This document shows positions 1 through 8,185 of a stretch of DNA of 64,000 nt, one piece after another. Source of the DNA: a virus. The notes under the pieces were generated by a model. It saw only the letters and a program-made list of their open reading frames with translations, did not search any database and was not told where the DNA came from. The stretch lies in IMG/VR virus record IMGVR_UViG_3300025113_000003, positions 28,869 to 92,868 of that record; one strand, given 5' to 3'. How positions within the stretch are numbered: the first letter of the stretch is position 1; the number at the start of each line of letters is the position of its first letter. The translations under genes and the position numbers were made by a program.

Positions 1-260
1 CGAGGAGGCATGCCCTCCAGGTCCTGTTCCTGTCCGCGTACCAGACCGGTGAAGGTGTCGCCAGTCCGGCCGTTGACGCGAATGATCTCGCGAACCGTGG
101 AGGCCTGGTCTTCGAGCGTGACAAGAAAGTACTCACCTGCCGCGGGGGACGGGAACATCTGCCCGTTGCCTGCCATCACCGTCAGGGTGGTAGCGGTGGC
201 GGTGATTGGGGCCGCCAGCAGCGTGACGGCGTTGTTCGTAAAGAGCTGGCGATCTGCCAT
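1..260 (-). CDS. Virion structural protein, N-terminal part (runs off the window)
   Basis: An open frame starts with ATG at 260 and is still open at base 1, giving at least 86 residues. It begins MADRQLFTNNAVTLLAAPIT and continues with a TTLTV segment, FPSPAAGEYFLVTLED and REIIRVNGRTGDTFTGLVRG. This beta-rich pattern is typical of small phage tail or neck structural proteins that carry a 'TGRTGDTFT-RGQE' strand. The ATG shares one base with the TGA of the upstream gene (TGATG), indicating translational coupling. The exact virion location cannot be told from this fragment. Confidence 0.75.
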   Translation of the reverse strand, partial: MADRQLFTNNAVTLLAAPITATATTLTVMAGNGQMFPSPAAGEYFLVTLEDQASTVREIIRVNGRTGDTFTGLVRGQEQDLEGMPP

Positions 261-481
261 CAGGCCGCTCCTCGCGTAGCAGGCAGCACCGAGCCACCGT
301 GCTCAGCTAGCACCTGCAGAATTGCTGGCTTGTCCTTCTGAGAGAGCGCCTCAAAGGCCTGTTGAAAGGCGTCCGCCTGCGCCAGCGGCACCTTGAGATC
401 AATGACCTCAATCCCGTGCGTGACCTTGAAGACCTGAAAGGGCCTCTTCTGCGGCTTGCTAAGCGCGTTCAGCAGCTCCAT
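260..481 (-). CDS. Small conserved-type phage protein, unknown function (73 aa)
   Basis: It encodes 73 residues starting MELLNALSKPQKRPFQVFK. I do not recognise a domain. The sequence is mixed alpha/beta with a C-terminal helix (AFQQAFEALSQKDKPAILQVLAEHG). Start and stop both overlap neighbours by one base (TGATG), so it belongs to the same transcription unit as the structural gene downstream and the 164-residue gene upstream. The context suggests a virion or assembly role, but this is only inferred. Confidence 0.7.
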   Translation of the reverse strand: MELLNALSKPQKRPFQVFKVTHGIEVIDLKVPLAQADAFQQAFEALSQKDKPAILQVLAEHGGSVLPATRGAA

Positions 482-975
482 CAGGACCCCGTGTAGTCGT
501 CATAGTACCGTAGAAACTTGTCCCGGGAGAAGAGGTCGTTGCCGATGTCGCGCTCGATGTCGATGATCTGATTGAGGCGGACCTCGTTCTTGTCATCCTC
601 GTCATCCTCTACCTTGCCAACGACCAGGAGCCCCTTGGCCAGCTCGTTGCGCTTGTGCAGCTTCACTCCCGTAACTCGAATGATCTCGTTGCCAGCCTTA
701 CCCTTGTAGGTCACGGTGTCATTGATCTGTGGCAGGTGAAACTTCCGCCTCACCTCGCCGGCGGCCTTGAAGACCTTGGCACCTGTCACGTACTCCATGA
801 CCTTGCCGTTGATCTTGTTGATGTCGAAGAAGTAGACAGGGTCAGACGGCACGCCGGTGGTGTGCTCGACGTAGACAGCGGGACCCTTGTCACGGTAATT
901 GGTGTACGAAAGGACGGTAAACGTGACGCCGTCCTTCGTTTCAATCTTGTCACCCTTTAGCGGCACGACGATCAT
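481..975 (-). CDS. Unknown late protein (164 aa)
   Basis: The 164-residue protein starts MIVVPLKGDKIETKDG and looks beta-rich, with an acidic patch KVEDDEDDKNE about three quarters along. No family is recognised. A T4-type late promoter core (GATAAATA) lies 24 bp upstream of the ATG, so the gene is probably expressed late together with the downstream structural genes. The 54 bp between 976 and 1029 hold only this promoter and the leader. Confidence 0.75.
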   Translation of the reverse strand: MIVVPLKGDKIETKDGVTFTVLSYTNYRDKGPAVYVEHTTGVPSDPVYFFDINKINGKVMEYVTGAKVFKAAGEVRRKFHLPQINDTVTYKGKAGNEIIRVTGVKLHKRNELAKGLLVVGKVEDDEDDKNEVRLNQIIDIERDIGNDLFSRDKFLRYYDDYTGS

Positions 976-998
976 TTGTAGCTTTCTGGTTGCACTGG

Positions 999-1006
999 TA
1001 TTTATC
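999..1006 (-). promoter_or_regulatory. T4-type late promoter (GATAAATA)
   Basis: The minus-strand reading is GATAAATA, seven of eight matches to the T4 late consensus TATAAATA recognised by gp55-type sigma. It is correctly oriented 24 bp ahead of the start at 975. Confidence 0.65.
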
Positions 1007-1029
1007 CCAGGCTGAGCTGGTTAAAGCTA

Positions 1030-1224
1030 CTAGCGCTGGTCGTCGTCAAGTGGAGCCTCCAGCTCCTCCTCTAGCTCCGCTTGGCGCACGTTCTGCACGT
1101 ACTTCTTGAAGGAGACACGAGCTAACCGGTCAATCCGGTCGCTCTTGTCCGACCCCTTCTTCTTGGGTTTGCGCGCGGCCTTGCGGCGGTCGTCGTGCTT
1201 GTCGTAGATCTCAGAGTGCTTCAC
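1030..1224 (-). CDS. Small charged protein, unknown (64 aa)
   Basis: It encodes 64 residues. The N-terminal half is strongly basic (RRKAARKPKKKGSDKSDR), the tail strongly acidic (ELEEELEAPLDDDQ). The ATG overlaps the TGA of the preceding gene (ATGA), so it is translationally coupled to the capsid-targeted candidate nuclease. The basic region could bind nucleic acid; nothing more specific can be said. Confidence 0.65.
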   Translation of the reverse strand: MKHSEIYDKHDDRRKAARKPKKKGSDKSDRIDRLARVSFKKYVQNVRQAELEEELEAPLDDDQR

Positions 1225-2192
1225 TTGGGCGTATCCTCTTTTTCCTTGGACTTCTTCGGCGCCAAGTAGACCTTTGCGTAGGGCTGGTTGCGGTTGGTGT
1301 AGTCCAGGTCCAGCATGTCCTTCGTCATCTCTCCAACGAAGCGGATCTTCATGCTTCCAGTTTCGATGAAGATGAACTTCTTTCCGGTGATGTAGTCGGT
1401 GAAGGCCTGGTCCACCCAGCGCTGGATGATCTTGTCAACCGTGCTGATCGCGGCGTCCACGGTCACCGACCCGCCGGTATCCAGCAGGTTCTTGATGGGT
1501 GCGACCGACTTGGCCTTCTTGACGTTGAGGATCAGGTCGTCCTCTCCCTTCTTCAGCAGGTCGCCGTCCTTCTTGAGAATGAGGTCGATTGACTTCTTGG
1601 AGCCGCCTGAGCTCTCGCCTGCCAGCTTCTTGAGGTCCAGCTTGCGCCAGTCCTTGATTGGGTTGGTGTTGGCCTTGCCTGATCCAAGCCAGCCTTCAAG
1701 CTTGTCTCCCGTGATGTCCACGTAGGTGTCGTTGAAGTCAGACAGGTCCTTCAGGAGCTGCGTAACGGCCTTGTCCCCGTCCTTGGTGACCTTGAAGTTG
1801 TTGATGGCGTCTGGGCCGTTCTTTCTACCTGCCTTCACCTCGGCGTATGGCTTGCCGTTCATGAAGACGTCGATGGGCGAGTTCTTTCCACCGATGCCGA
1901 GGTTGTCAAAGACGAAGTAGAGCACCAGCTCACCTGGTCCGACCCCATCTGACTTTGCTCGATTGATCGCCTTGGACTCCTTAGGGAAGGCGTCGACGAA
2001 GCTGTTGTATGCCGCCATGAGATTGGAGTCCGCCGCCTTCTTGAAGTACGGCTGCATCTTCTGCAGCGTGGCGGCGTCGATACCCGCGGCGGCAGCGATG
2101 GCGGCACGCCCCTTTTCCTTAGCGGCGGGGCTGCTATCTGAGGACACCGAGCTAAGGTCAGCCTCAACGAGGAACTGCTTAAAGGTGATCAT
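1221..2192 (-). CDS. Candidate capsid-packaged PD-(D/E)xK-like nuclease
   Basis: The 323-residue protein begins MITFKQFLVEAD, close to the T4 capsid-targeting sequence of internal proteins (MKTYQEFIAEA). LVE|A fits a T4-type prohead-protease site. Around residues 95-125 the sequence reads SPIDVFMNGKPYAEVKAG, i.e. D-x8-10-E-x-K, the spacing of a PD-(D/E)xK nuclease core, following a helix (GELVLYFVFDNL) that could carry the first acidic residue. The C-terminal half is Lys-rich. A late promoter (GTAAATA) overlaps the stop codon of the upstream gene. My inference is an injected nuclease or DNA-binding effector; the nuclease fold is tentative. Confidence 0.8.
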   Translation of the reverse strand: MITFKQFLVEADLSSVSSDSSPAAKEKGRAAIAAAAGIDAATLQKMQPYFKKAADSNLMAAYNSFVDAFPKESKAINRAKSDGVGPGELVLYFVFDNLGIGGKNSPIDVFMNGKPYAEVKAGRKNGPDAINNFKVTKDGDKAVTQLLKDLSDFNDTYVDITGDKLEGWLGSGKANTNPIKDWRKLDLKKLAGESSGGSKKSIDLILKKDGDLLKKGEDDLILNVKKAKSVAPIKNLLDTGGSVTVDAAISTVDKIIQRWVDQAFTDYITGKKFIFIETGSMKIRFVGEMTKDMLDLDYTNRNQPYAKVYLAPKKSKEKEDTPK

Positions 2193-2213
2193 ATGGAAGA
2201 ACAGACATCGAGC

Positions 2214-2220
2214 TATTTAC
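2214..2220 (-). promoter_or_regulatory. Late promoter core (GTAAATA) overlapping a stop codon
   Basis: Minus-strand GTAAATA, 22 bp ahead of the ATG at 2192. The TAA stop of the upstream 558-residue gene (2219-2217) lies inside the element. Confidence 0.5.
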
Positions 2221-3893
2221 TCCGCCAGGCCTGAGGCAGCTGCCTTTATCTTCTGCAGGAAGGTAGCAGCTGCAGCGGTACGGGAGGCCTCGTTGGCCAC
2301 CTCTCGAATGCGCTTGGCCTGCTCGGCATGGGTAGCTGGCACCGGCTCGTCAATGAGCTGAAAGAAGCCAGTGACGGCGTCCGCCAGCAGCGGGCCCTGC
2401 ACCTTCCAGCCGGTGAGGTGCAGCTTCTCAGGTAGCTTCAGCCCTGGGCGCACCACCCTAGCCAGGTCGCCAACGACGCCGTTGATGTTCCATTGAGTCC
2501 AGCGCTTCTGGCGGGCCACGATGTCCGCCAGCTCATTGGCTCGCATGTCGTAGGCACGAGAGGTCAGCAGCTGGTCCCCAGAGGCGAGGTCCTTGATCTT
2601 GACGTAGCCTGCCTCACGGCCGCGCCGCTGTGGAGAGTTGGGGTCGGCGTAGGCTGGGTGGGCGATGCCCTCATCAAAGATCGCGTGCAGCTGCTTGATA
2701 ACGTTGTAGGCCTCTGAGTTGGCACCTGCGGCGGCGGTCAGCTGTGCCAGGTCGAGATCTGCCAGGTACTTCTTGAAGTAGCTGAGCGCTGAGTTCAGCA
2801 GCTTCCCGATCTTCTCCTTGATGGCCGGGTCCAGCAGCAGCTTGATCTGCTCCAGGCGCCCCTGGGCTCCGGTGCCCCAGCTCAGGTCACGGTAGTCGAT
2901 CTCGGCGAAGGGCAGCTTCAGCACCTTCGCGAAGAGCGAGAGCTGGTCCTGCAGCGCGTCGAGGTTGGCGGCGCCCTGCTCGGTAGCGGTGGGGTCCACC
3001 TCGCCGGCCTTGGTGTGCTTGCTGACGACGCGAGCTAGGCGCTTGCCTGGCTTGAGAATGACGGTGTTGTAGGAGTGGTGCGCCTCCTGCGGCCAGTAGT
3101 TCTTCTCACCAAACTTCTGCATGTCAACGACTACGTCCTCAGGCTCCGCCAGCGTCGACACGACGAAGCCCAGCTCAGCGCCGTGCCTGCTCAGCTTCTT
3201 CTCTGGGTTGCTGTCCATCCCTCGCCATGAGTCATCTCGCCCGTAGAGCGCTGATCTAAGCGCTGAGTCGCGGTCCTTCGTCCACGCGGTGTAGTCATCG
3301 AGATCGAGGTCGACGACCCGCGTGCCTTCACGGATGGACTTCAGGAACTTCAGACCGGTGCCGTAGGACAGGAAGTTGTCACCTGCCTTCAGGGACCGCT
3401 CATCGAAGTGGAAGCCGTGATAGACGGTGATGGGGCGGGACGGCTTGAGGTTCAGGCTGCCCAGCTCGCGGGCGGTGTAGGCATCGATGTGAAAGTGGCG
3501 GCTGAACGCGACGTGCAGCACGTCGTGGGCGCGCTTGCTGAGGTCGCCCTTCTGCACCTGCCCGACGTCCTTGAAGATGTCCTTGACCAGGTTCTGCAGC
3601 CAGTCAAGGTCAATCTGCTTGAGCTCGTCGGTCGGCTTGGTGGCGGCTATCCGCTTCCACCAGTGCTTACTGACGTCGCGCGCGTCGGCGCGCTGGTCAA
3701 CGTGGGCGCGGACCTGGGGATTGCTGAAGATGTAGTAGCGGAGGGTCCGGATAAACTCCGCGGGGTCCTTGAGCTCATCGACGTTCAGGGCGCGCTGGAA
3801 GACCTGCTTGACGCGCGGGTCCTTCTTCATCTTGTCCTTGAGGACGTCAACGGGGATGTTCGCGGCCTCGTCGAGCTGCTGGAGAAACTGCAT
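2217..3893 (-). CDS. Alt-like capsid-targeted ADP-ribosyltransferase-fold protein, catalytic residues degenerate
   Basis: This 558-residue protein starts MQFLQQLDEAANIPVD, resembling the processed N-terminus of T4 Alt, with QLDE|A as a candidate prohead-protease site. Residues about 150-290 carry the order of motifs seen in arginine-type mono-ADP-ribosyltransferases: ITVYHGF (normally VYRG), YTAWTKDRDSALRSA (the Ser/Thr-x-Ser type strand), GFVVSTLAEPEDVVVD and YNTVILKPG (normally E-x-E before VIL-PG). The Arg is His, and both Glu of the ExE pair appear absent, so activity is doubtful or unconventional. The C-terminal 270 residues are helical and unrecognised. It has its own late promoter and sits just downstream of a macrodomain gene. 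Confidence 0.8.
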   Translation of the reverse strand: MQFLQQLDEAANIPVDVLKDKMKKDPRVKQVFQRALNVDELKDPAEFIRTLRYYIFSNPQVRAHVDQRADARDVSKHWWKRIAATKPTDELKQIDLDWLQNLVKDIFKDVGQVQKGDLSKRAHDVLHVAFSRHFHIDAYTARELGSLNLKPSRPITVYHGFHFDERSLKAGDNFLSYGTGLKFLKSIREGTRVVDLDLDDYTAWTKDRDSALRSALYGRDDSWRGMDSNPEKKLSRHGAELGFVVSTLAEPEDVVVDMQKFGEKNYWPQEAHHSYNTVILKPGKRLARVVSKHTKAGEVDPTATEQGAANLDALQDQLSLFAKVLKLPFAEIDYRDLSWGTGAQGRLEQIKLLLDPAIKEKIGKLLNSALSYFKKYLADLDLAQLTAAAGANSEAYNVIKQLHAIFDEGIAHPAYADPNSPQRRGREAGYVKIKDLASGDQLLTSRAYDMRANELADIVARQKRWTQWNINGVVGDLARVVRPGLKLPEKLHLTGWKVQGPLLADAVTGFFQLIDEPVPATHAEQAKRIREVANEASRTAAAATFLQKIKAAASGLAE

Positions 3894-3916
3894 AGGTGGG
3901 CACCTGTGGTACCCCC

Positions 3917-3923
3917 TATTTAC
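3917..3923 (-). promoter_or_regulatory. Late promoter core (GTAAATA)
   Basis: Minus-strand GTAAATA lies 24 bp ahead of the ATG at 3893, between the macrodomain gene and the Alt-like gene. It would allow late expression of the capsid-targeted pair independently of the metabolic operon. Confidence 0.55.
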
Positions 3924-3926
3924 GGG

Positions 3927-4400
3927 TTAGTCGAGTGACCAGAGCGTGGTGTCAGGCCCAATGTGATGCTCGATAAGAGCGGCCACGACTGGCCAGTACC
4001 CGCCCCCGAGGCCGCAGCCCATGTACGGGTGGTGAAAGTCGTAGTGGAAGAGGCCCGTCAGCCGGGCGATCTGACCGGCACGGGCCAGCGCGGTGTCCAG
4101 CGCGTCGTACGAGGTGTAGCGCCGCTCGTCGCGCCCGTAGAACTGCTGACCGACCAGGTTGTAGACCCAGAGGTCCGGTTCTACCTGCACTGGAATCACC
4201 TTACCCAGGTGCTCAGCTCCACGCCCTGGTGAAACGGATCTAGGTGGCTGCACCTCAGCGGAGTAGGCCTCCCATACCGCTGGCCAGCGCTCACGGATGT
4301 CCTTGGCGATGCCGGACCCCATCACGCCCTGCGCGTTGACCTGCTGCAGGATGACGCCGCGTCGGACGTAGCTTACCAGGTTGCCCTTCTGGTGATTCAC
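3927..4400 (-). CDS. Macrodomain protein (ADP-ribose binding/hydrolase family)
   Basis: It encodes 157 residues. The N-terminus, LVSYVRRGVILQQVNAQGVMGSGIAKDIRERWP, matches the macrodomain phosphate-binding pattern (VN-x2-G-x-MG-x-GIA), and HPYMGCGLGGGYW (residues about 125-137) matches the second ligand loop. Such domains bind ADP-ribose and often remove mono-ADP-ribose from proteins or act on ADP-ribose-1''-phosphate. Translation starts at GTG overlapping the upstream TGA (GTGA). Its position directly before an ADP-ribosyltransferase-like gene suggests a functional link. Confidence 0.88.
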   Translation of the reverse strand: MNHQKGNLVSYVRRGVILQQVNAQGVMGSGIAKDIRERWPAVWEAYSAEVQPPRSVSPGRGAEHLGKVIPVQVEPDLWVYNLVGQQFYGRDERRYTSYDALDTALARAGQIARLTGLFHYDFHHPYMGCGLGGGYWPVVAALIEHHIGPDTTLWSLD

Positions 4401-4888
4401 CTGGACAGCTCCGCGTAGGTGCCTTCAAGCAGGTCGGCGTTCACGCGCTTCCACGACTCGCACCGACGTGCCTCGCGAAGATTGGTGAGATAGAGGTCCT
4501 CCAGCACGTCAGCGAAGCCTGCGTACTCGATCTCCATGTACCGCTCGATGAGCAGGTGGTCGGTACCCGTCGGGCTCTCGCGAGCCCGTATGACGACGGT
4601 GGGCACCAGCACCCCAGTGCTCTGCATGTTTGGGAGGTAGCGCAGCCGCTCCAGCACGCGGGGCTCCTCCAGCGCCAGCTTGGCGCGGTCATCAGCGATG
4701 ACCCGTGCCACATCTCTGCTGAAGTGGTCATCAGGGTGGCAGCGCGCGTAGGTGAAGAAGAGGTCGCCTTCAGGTAGCTCACCGAAGCGGAGGCAGATGC
4801 CGCCGGTGGGAAGGGTCACCAGCTCCACTCGCTTCTCGTCAAAGCGCTGCGGGCGGATGTAGCGGTAGAAGTGGCTTACCTCTTCCAT
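4397..4888 (-). CDS. Unknown protein (163 aa)
   Basis: The 163-residue protein begins MEEVSHFYRYIRPQRFDEKRVELVTLPTGG. No recognised domain. It overlaps the macrodomain gene by 4 bp and the upstream 101-residue gene by 13 bp, so it is expressed from the same operon as thymidylate synthase. It is rich in acidic residues and Arg and is probably soluble. Confidence 0.75.
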   Translation of the reverse strand: MEEVSHFYRYIRPQRFDEKRVELVTLPTGGICLRFGELPEGDLFFTYARCHPDDHFSRDVARVIADDRAKLALEEPRVLERLRYLPNMQSTGVLVPTVVIRARESPTGTDHLLIERYMEIEYAGFADVLEDLYLTNLREARRCESWKRVNADLLEGTYAELSR

Positions 4889-5181
4889 GGTTGGTCCTTC
4901 AGAGTTTCAACCAGCTCCTTGAGGCTGGTTCCAGCGGCTGCGATTGCCTCCAGGCAGAGGTGCTCTGCTTCACTTTCAGCGTCCTCGCGCTTCTCGTGGT
5001 GCTTCTTCTGCATGCGCTCCATGTAGGCCAGGCGGCCAGACCCGCAGGAGCGCTCGAAGTCGATTGCCGTCTGCACCACAAAGTCATCACCGACCACCCA
5101 GTGGTAGTCGGTGGAGGCTGGCTCATGAAGCGGCCCCTCACCAAACCACTCAGGGTGCATGTCGCAGGCGTAGTGACCCAT
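4876..5181 (-). CDS. Unknown small protein (101 aa)
   Basis: It encodes 101 residues starting MGHYACDMHPEWFGEGPLHE. The C-terminal half is a Lys/Glu-rich helix (ERMQKKHHEKREDAESEAEH) with coiled-coil potential. There is a single base between the thymidylate synthase stop and this ATG, so it is cotranscribed with that gene. No family recognised. Confidence 0.7.
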   Translation of the reverse strand: MGHYACDMHPEWFGEGPLHEPASTDYHWVVGDDFVVQTAIDFERSCGSGRLAYMERMQKKHHEKREDAESEAEHLCLEAIAAAGTSLKELVETLKDQPWKR

Positions 5182-5182
5182 G

Positions 5183-6124
5183 TCAGGCGCTCATCTTGGC
5201 TGGGATGGCGGCCTGCGGGTTGTAGCCGACCAGCTGGAAGTCATCGACGGTGTACTCATCCACCTCCTTGCGCTCCGATGTGATGCGCAGCCGAGGCAGC
5301 TCAGTCGGCTCGCGCAGCAGCTGCTTCTCAACGGCGACGACGTGGTCCTTGTAGATGTGCGTATCACCAAGCACCATCGACAGGGTGCCCGCCTCAGCGC
5401 CAACGGTGTACGCAAGCAGGTGCGTCAGCAGCGCATAGGACGCGATGTTGAACGGCAGCCCGAGAAAGCTGTCAACGCTGCGCTGGTACATCTGGCAGCT
5501 CAGCTTGCTGTCGTTGCTGAGGTAGAACTGCGCGAACATGTGGCACGGCGGAAGCGCCATCTGGTTCAGCTCACCTGGGTTCCAGGCGGTGAGGATGATG
5601 CGGCGGTCGGTTGGGTTGGTGCGCAGCTTGTGGACCACCTGAGCGAGCTGATCGATCTGTGTCTGCTGGACCTTCGCACCGAAGTATGTCGTGCCGCCAG
5701 ACCCGTCGTGGTGGTTCAGGTAGTCCTCATAGCTCTCGACCTTGGCGCTGCGCCAGGCGCGCCACTGCACCCCGTAGATGCGTCCCAGGTCACCCTCAAA
5801 GGAAGGCTTGAAGCTGGAACCGCTCGTCGCCTTTGCGTTGGCAGTCCAGATGGTCTCCTTGGCGGGGTCGCGGGTACCGTGGGTCAGCTCAGCGAGCCGG
5901 CGCTCGTCCTCCGAGCCCTCGATGAACCACAGCAGCTCAGCGACGATGGAGCGCCAAGGTAGCTTCTTGGTGGTCAGAAGCGGGAAGCCATCAGCGAGGT
6001 CGATGTTCAGCGAGGTGGCGAAGATGGCACGGGTACCGGTACCCGTGCGGTCGGCGCGGTCCTCACCCTTGTCGAGGATGTAGTGCAGCAGGTCGAGGTA
6101 CTCGTGCTCGAAGGTGTAGTCCAT
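5183..6124 (-). CDS. thyA: Thymidylate synthase
   Basis: This 313-residue ThyA-family enzyme converts dUMP to dTMP with methylenetetrahydrofolate. Visible signatures are RTGTGT (about 26-31, phosphate/folate region), the catalytic Cys194 in ALPPCHMF, RRIILTAWNP (about 174-183) and LGLPFNIASY, with Asn226 at the position that selects uracil, unlike the Asp of dCMP hydroxymethylases. The C-terminal region is complete. It pairs with the DHFR encoded near 50 kb, which regenerates the folate, and with the second ThyA-fold enzyme near 26.5 kb. A -10 element (TAGAAT) and an AAAGGAC ribosome site precede the ATG. Confidence 0.97.
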   Translation of the reverse strand: MDYTFEHEYLDLLHYILDKGEDRADRTGTGTRAIFATSLNIDLADGFPLLTTKKLPWRSIVAELLWFIEGSEDERRLAELTHGTRDPAKETIWTANAKATSGSSFKPSFEGDLGRIYGVQWRAWRSAKVESYEDYLNHHDGSGGTTYFGAKVQQTQIDQLAQVVHKLRTNPTDRRIILTAWNPGELNQMALPPCHMFAQFYLSNDSKLSCQMYQRSVDSFLGLPFNIASYALLTHLLAYTVGAEAGTLSMVLGDTHIYKDHVVAVEKQLLREPTELPRLRITSERKEVDEYTVDDFQLVGYNPQAAIPAKMSA

Positions 6125-6150
6125 GTTGGGTCCTTTCAGCTCTAGCTGTC

Positions 6151-6156
6151 ATTCTA
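6151..6156 (-). promoter_or_regulatory. -10 element (TAGAAT) of the thymidylate synthase operon
   Basis: Minus-strand TAGAAT is followed by a leader of about 20 nt carrying AAAGGAC before the ATG at 6124. No TGTTACA box was found here. Confidence 0.45.
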
Positions 6157-6186
6157 CTCTACTTACGCGGCTCCGTAGGGTAAGGC

Positions 6187-6726
6187 TCAGGTTACCCGGA
6201 CCAGCAGCTCCCGCTCAGCAAGCAGCTCCAGCGCCTGAGCTACGTAGCGCAGGGTCTGGTGGTAGTTCGGCAGGGCGTCGTCGCTATCGCGGTTACCGGC
6301 GACGTTGAGGACCTCAACCTGGTGCTGAATGATGAAGCTGACTATGGTCTCGATCAAGGTGATCTCAACTGCTACGGTGCTCCGGCTTCCCTGTGGAAAC
6401 TGCACCTGCAGGCAGGGCTTGCCCACGCGGGCACACTCAGCGGCGGTCAGGCGGCTGCCAGCTGAGTTCAGGTTGAAGCCGAGAAGCAAGGTGGCGTCTG
6501 CTGTCTCTATGTTGAGGACCGTTCGTGGTGGATAGCTGGAGCTGGGGTGCTCAGTGAGCCCCAGCACCGCCAGCAGCGGGTTAGGACCAGCGGTCGTGCG
6601 CCAGCCCGCTGGGCAGAAGCCACCAGTGGCTACGCCTGCTGCCCACGCCGCCATCAGCCCGCCTTGGTCAACGCCAGTCTGACCGCCTGAGATGACCTTC
6701 GAAAGTCCGCGGTAGGACGTCGTCAT
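6187..6726 (-). CDS. SLOG/Rossmann-fold protein of the putative molybdenum-carrier (cpYpsA-like) family
   Basis: It encodes 179 residues. The N-terminus [21 protein letters not shown] is the hallmark of the 'putative molybdenum carrier' family, a branch of the SLOG (DprA/LOG-like) nucleotide-ligand-binding superfamily. A second strand, [31 protein letters not shown], matches the T-x-G-x-x-T loop region. SLOG proteins are thought to bind or generate NAD-derived nucleotides, so a link to the macrodomain and ADP-ribosyltransferase-like proteins upstream is conceivable. The start overlaps the DnaJ-like gene (ATGA). Confidence 0.85.
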   Translation of the reverse strand: MTTSYRGLSKVISGGQTGVDQGGLMAAWAAGVATGGFCPAGWRTTAGPNPLLAVLGLTEHPSSSYPPRTVLNIETADATLLLGFNLNSAGSRLTAAECARVGKPCLQVQFPQGSRSTVAVEITLIETIVSFIIQHQVEVLNVAGNRDSDDALPNYHQTLRYVAQALELLAERELLVRVT

Positions 6727-7661
6727 ACCTTGACATCAATAGTTGGATGGTAGATCTTCACCGCGTCGTAGAGCGCCTTCACCTTCGCTGGGTCCAGGTT
6801 CTTTGGGGCGGCGAAGACGGGGCTGAGCCGCACGAAGATGTCTCCTCGCTCACCAGGCTTGTTGAGGTCGTGGATCCAGTGGTAGTAGCCCTTGCCCTTG
6901 ACGCGCAGCCGTGAGGTCACGGCGTCGAAACCCGCTGGCACGCGCACCTCCAGCTTCTCACCATCGAAGCCAGTAACGACTGTCCAACCGCCGATCAAGA
7001 GGTCCAGCGCATCCACGGTGGCGGTGGTCTCGATGTGGCCTGTTTCGACGACCACCACCTGCTTGCCGTCCAGCTGTTCAGGGTGCCACGAGCACTCGGA
7101 GGCGGTGCGCACCGTGAAGTTAGGGTCATGGATGCGGGTGATGACAATGGCGGTCAGATTGGGCGTCAGATCGTGGCGGCTCTGGTAGCCGTCGGGGGTG
7201 CCAGGAGGCACCTTGAGAACCTCGACCCCGCCGCCAGGCAGCTGCATGTCAATGGTGAAGCCCGCGAAGGCCTCCTTCAGCGTGATCCCCGCCTGGAACT
7301 GAACGGTTTGGCGGAAGTTGCTGCTTCCCTTAAAGCTAGGGCCAAAGCCGCGTGAGCGACGCAGAGCCTCCAGGATCTGATCTGTTTCCGACCCACTTGA
7401 GGCGGTGTGCCAACCCTGAAATCCACCCGCAGGGCCGTGTGGGTCACCACCCTGGTCGTAGATGGCCCGCTTCTGCGGGTCAGTGAGGATCTCGTACGCC
7501 TCCTTGACCTCCTTGAACTTCTCCTCGACCTTCTTCTTCTCGGCCTCGTCAGGCTGCTTGTCAGGGTGCCACTTGCTGGCAAGAACGCGATAGGCCTTCT
7601 TGAGGTCGTCGTCGGTGGCGTCCTTCGGAACGCCTAGAATTGAGTAGTAGTCCTTTTTCAT
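6723..7661 (-). CDS. DnaJ-family co-chaperone, zinc-finger-less (type II)
   Basis: The 312-residue protein starts [16 protein letters not shown]. The J-domain (residues 1-70) has an intact HPD motif (KWHPDK) for stimulating Hsp70. A glycine-containing linker follows ([14 protein letters not shown]), then two C-terminal substrate-binding beta-domains ([30 protein letters not shown]). No CxxCxGxG repeats are present, so it is CbpA/type II-like. I chose the ATG at 7661 because it overlaps the upstream TGA (ATGA) and starts exactly at the family's usual N-terminus. It probably recruits host DnaK. Confidence 0.93.
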   Translation of the reverse strand: MKKDYYSILGVPKDATDDDLKKAYRVLASKWHPDKQPDEAEKKKVEEKFKEVKEAYEILTDPQKRAIYDQGGDPHGPAGGFQGWHTASSGSETDQILEALRRSRGFGPSFKGSSNFRQTVQFQAGITLKEAFAGFTIDMQLPGGGVEVLKVPPGTPDGYQSRHDLTPNLTAIVITRIHDPNFTVRTASECSWHPEQLDGKQVVVVETGHIETTATVDALDLLIGGWTVVTGFDGEKLEVRVPAGFDAVTSRLRVKGKGYYHWIHDLNKPGERGDIFVRLSPVFAAPKNLDPAKVKALYDAVKIYHPTIDVKV

Positions 7662-8185
7662 GTGACATCCAGTTGAACGAGAATAGTTACATGGCGGCCC
7701 CATGTCGCCCCGATAACCTGGCTCTCGGGCACGGTAATCTCCCGTGTGTGAGCTCGCGTTCCTGAACGGACGTCGTAGGTCATGACCTCACCGCCATGAA
7801 GATACGGCACGGTGCAGCCCTTCGCTGCCTGCTGCGCTGTGATCTGCAGCTGCACCTGGTAGGCCATCTTCCCACGCTGCCAGTTGGGCGTCGTTGCTGG
7901 CAGCCGAGGACCGGCTGCCTTCCCGTACGGTCTGCTTCTCGCGCCAGCGCTGGAGCGCGAGGGCGGAACCGGATCGAACGAGGAAGCATAGACCGGTCTC
8001 GTCGCTTCCGGTGGGGGTACCTGGTATCCAGCCTGAATGAATTCCCATGCTTCCTTGAACTCCTTGAACTTCGCCTCATTTCCACCTATGTCAGGGTGGT
8101 ACTTCCCCCGCAGCGCACGCCACACCTTTCTAGCGTCCTCAATGGACGAGTTATCGGCGAGGCCAAGCACTCTAAACGGGTTCAT
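7658..8185 (-). CDS. Second J-domain protein with a divergent C-terminal domain
   Basis: The protein is about 175 residues. Residues 1-55 form a compact J-domain ([20 protein letters not shown]... YHPDIGG with an intact HPD). A Pro/Ser/Arg-rich linker follows, then a beta-rich domain ([27 protein letters not shown]) resembling one DnaJ C-terminal beta-sandwich. It is coupled to the next J-protein (ATGA), so two co-chaperones are made together. The start is taken at the ATG in GTGATG at 8185; the GTG at 8188 is an alternative. Confidence 0.85.
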   Translation of the reverse strand: MNPFRVLGLADNSSIEDARKVWRALRGKYHPDIGGNEAKFKEFKEAWEFIQAGYQVPPPEATRPVYASSFDPVPPSRSSAGARSRPYGKAAGPRLPATTPNWQRGKMAYQVQLQITAQQAAKGCTVPYLHGGEVMTYDVRSGTRAHTREITVPESQVIGATWGRHVTILVQLDVT

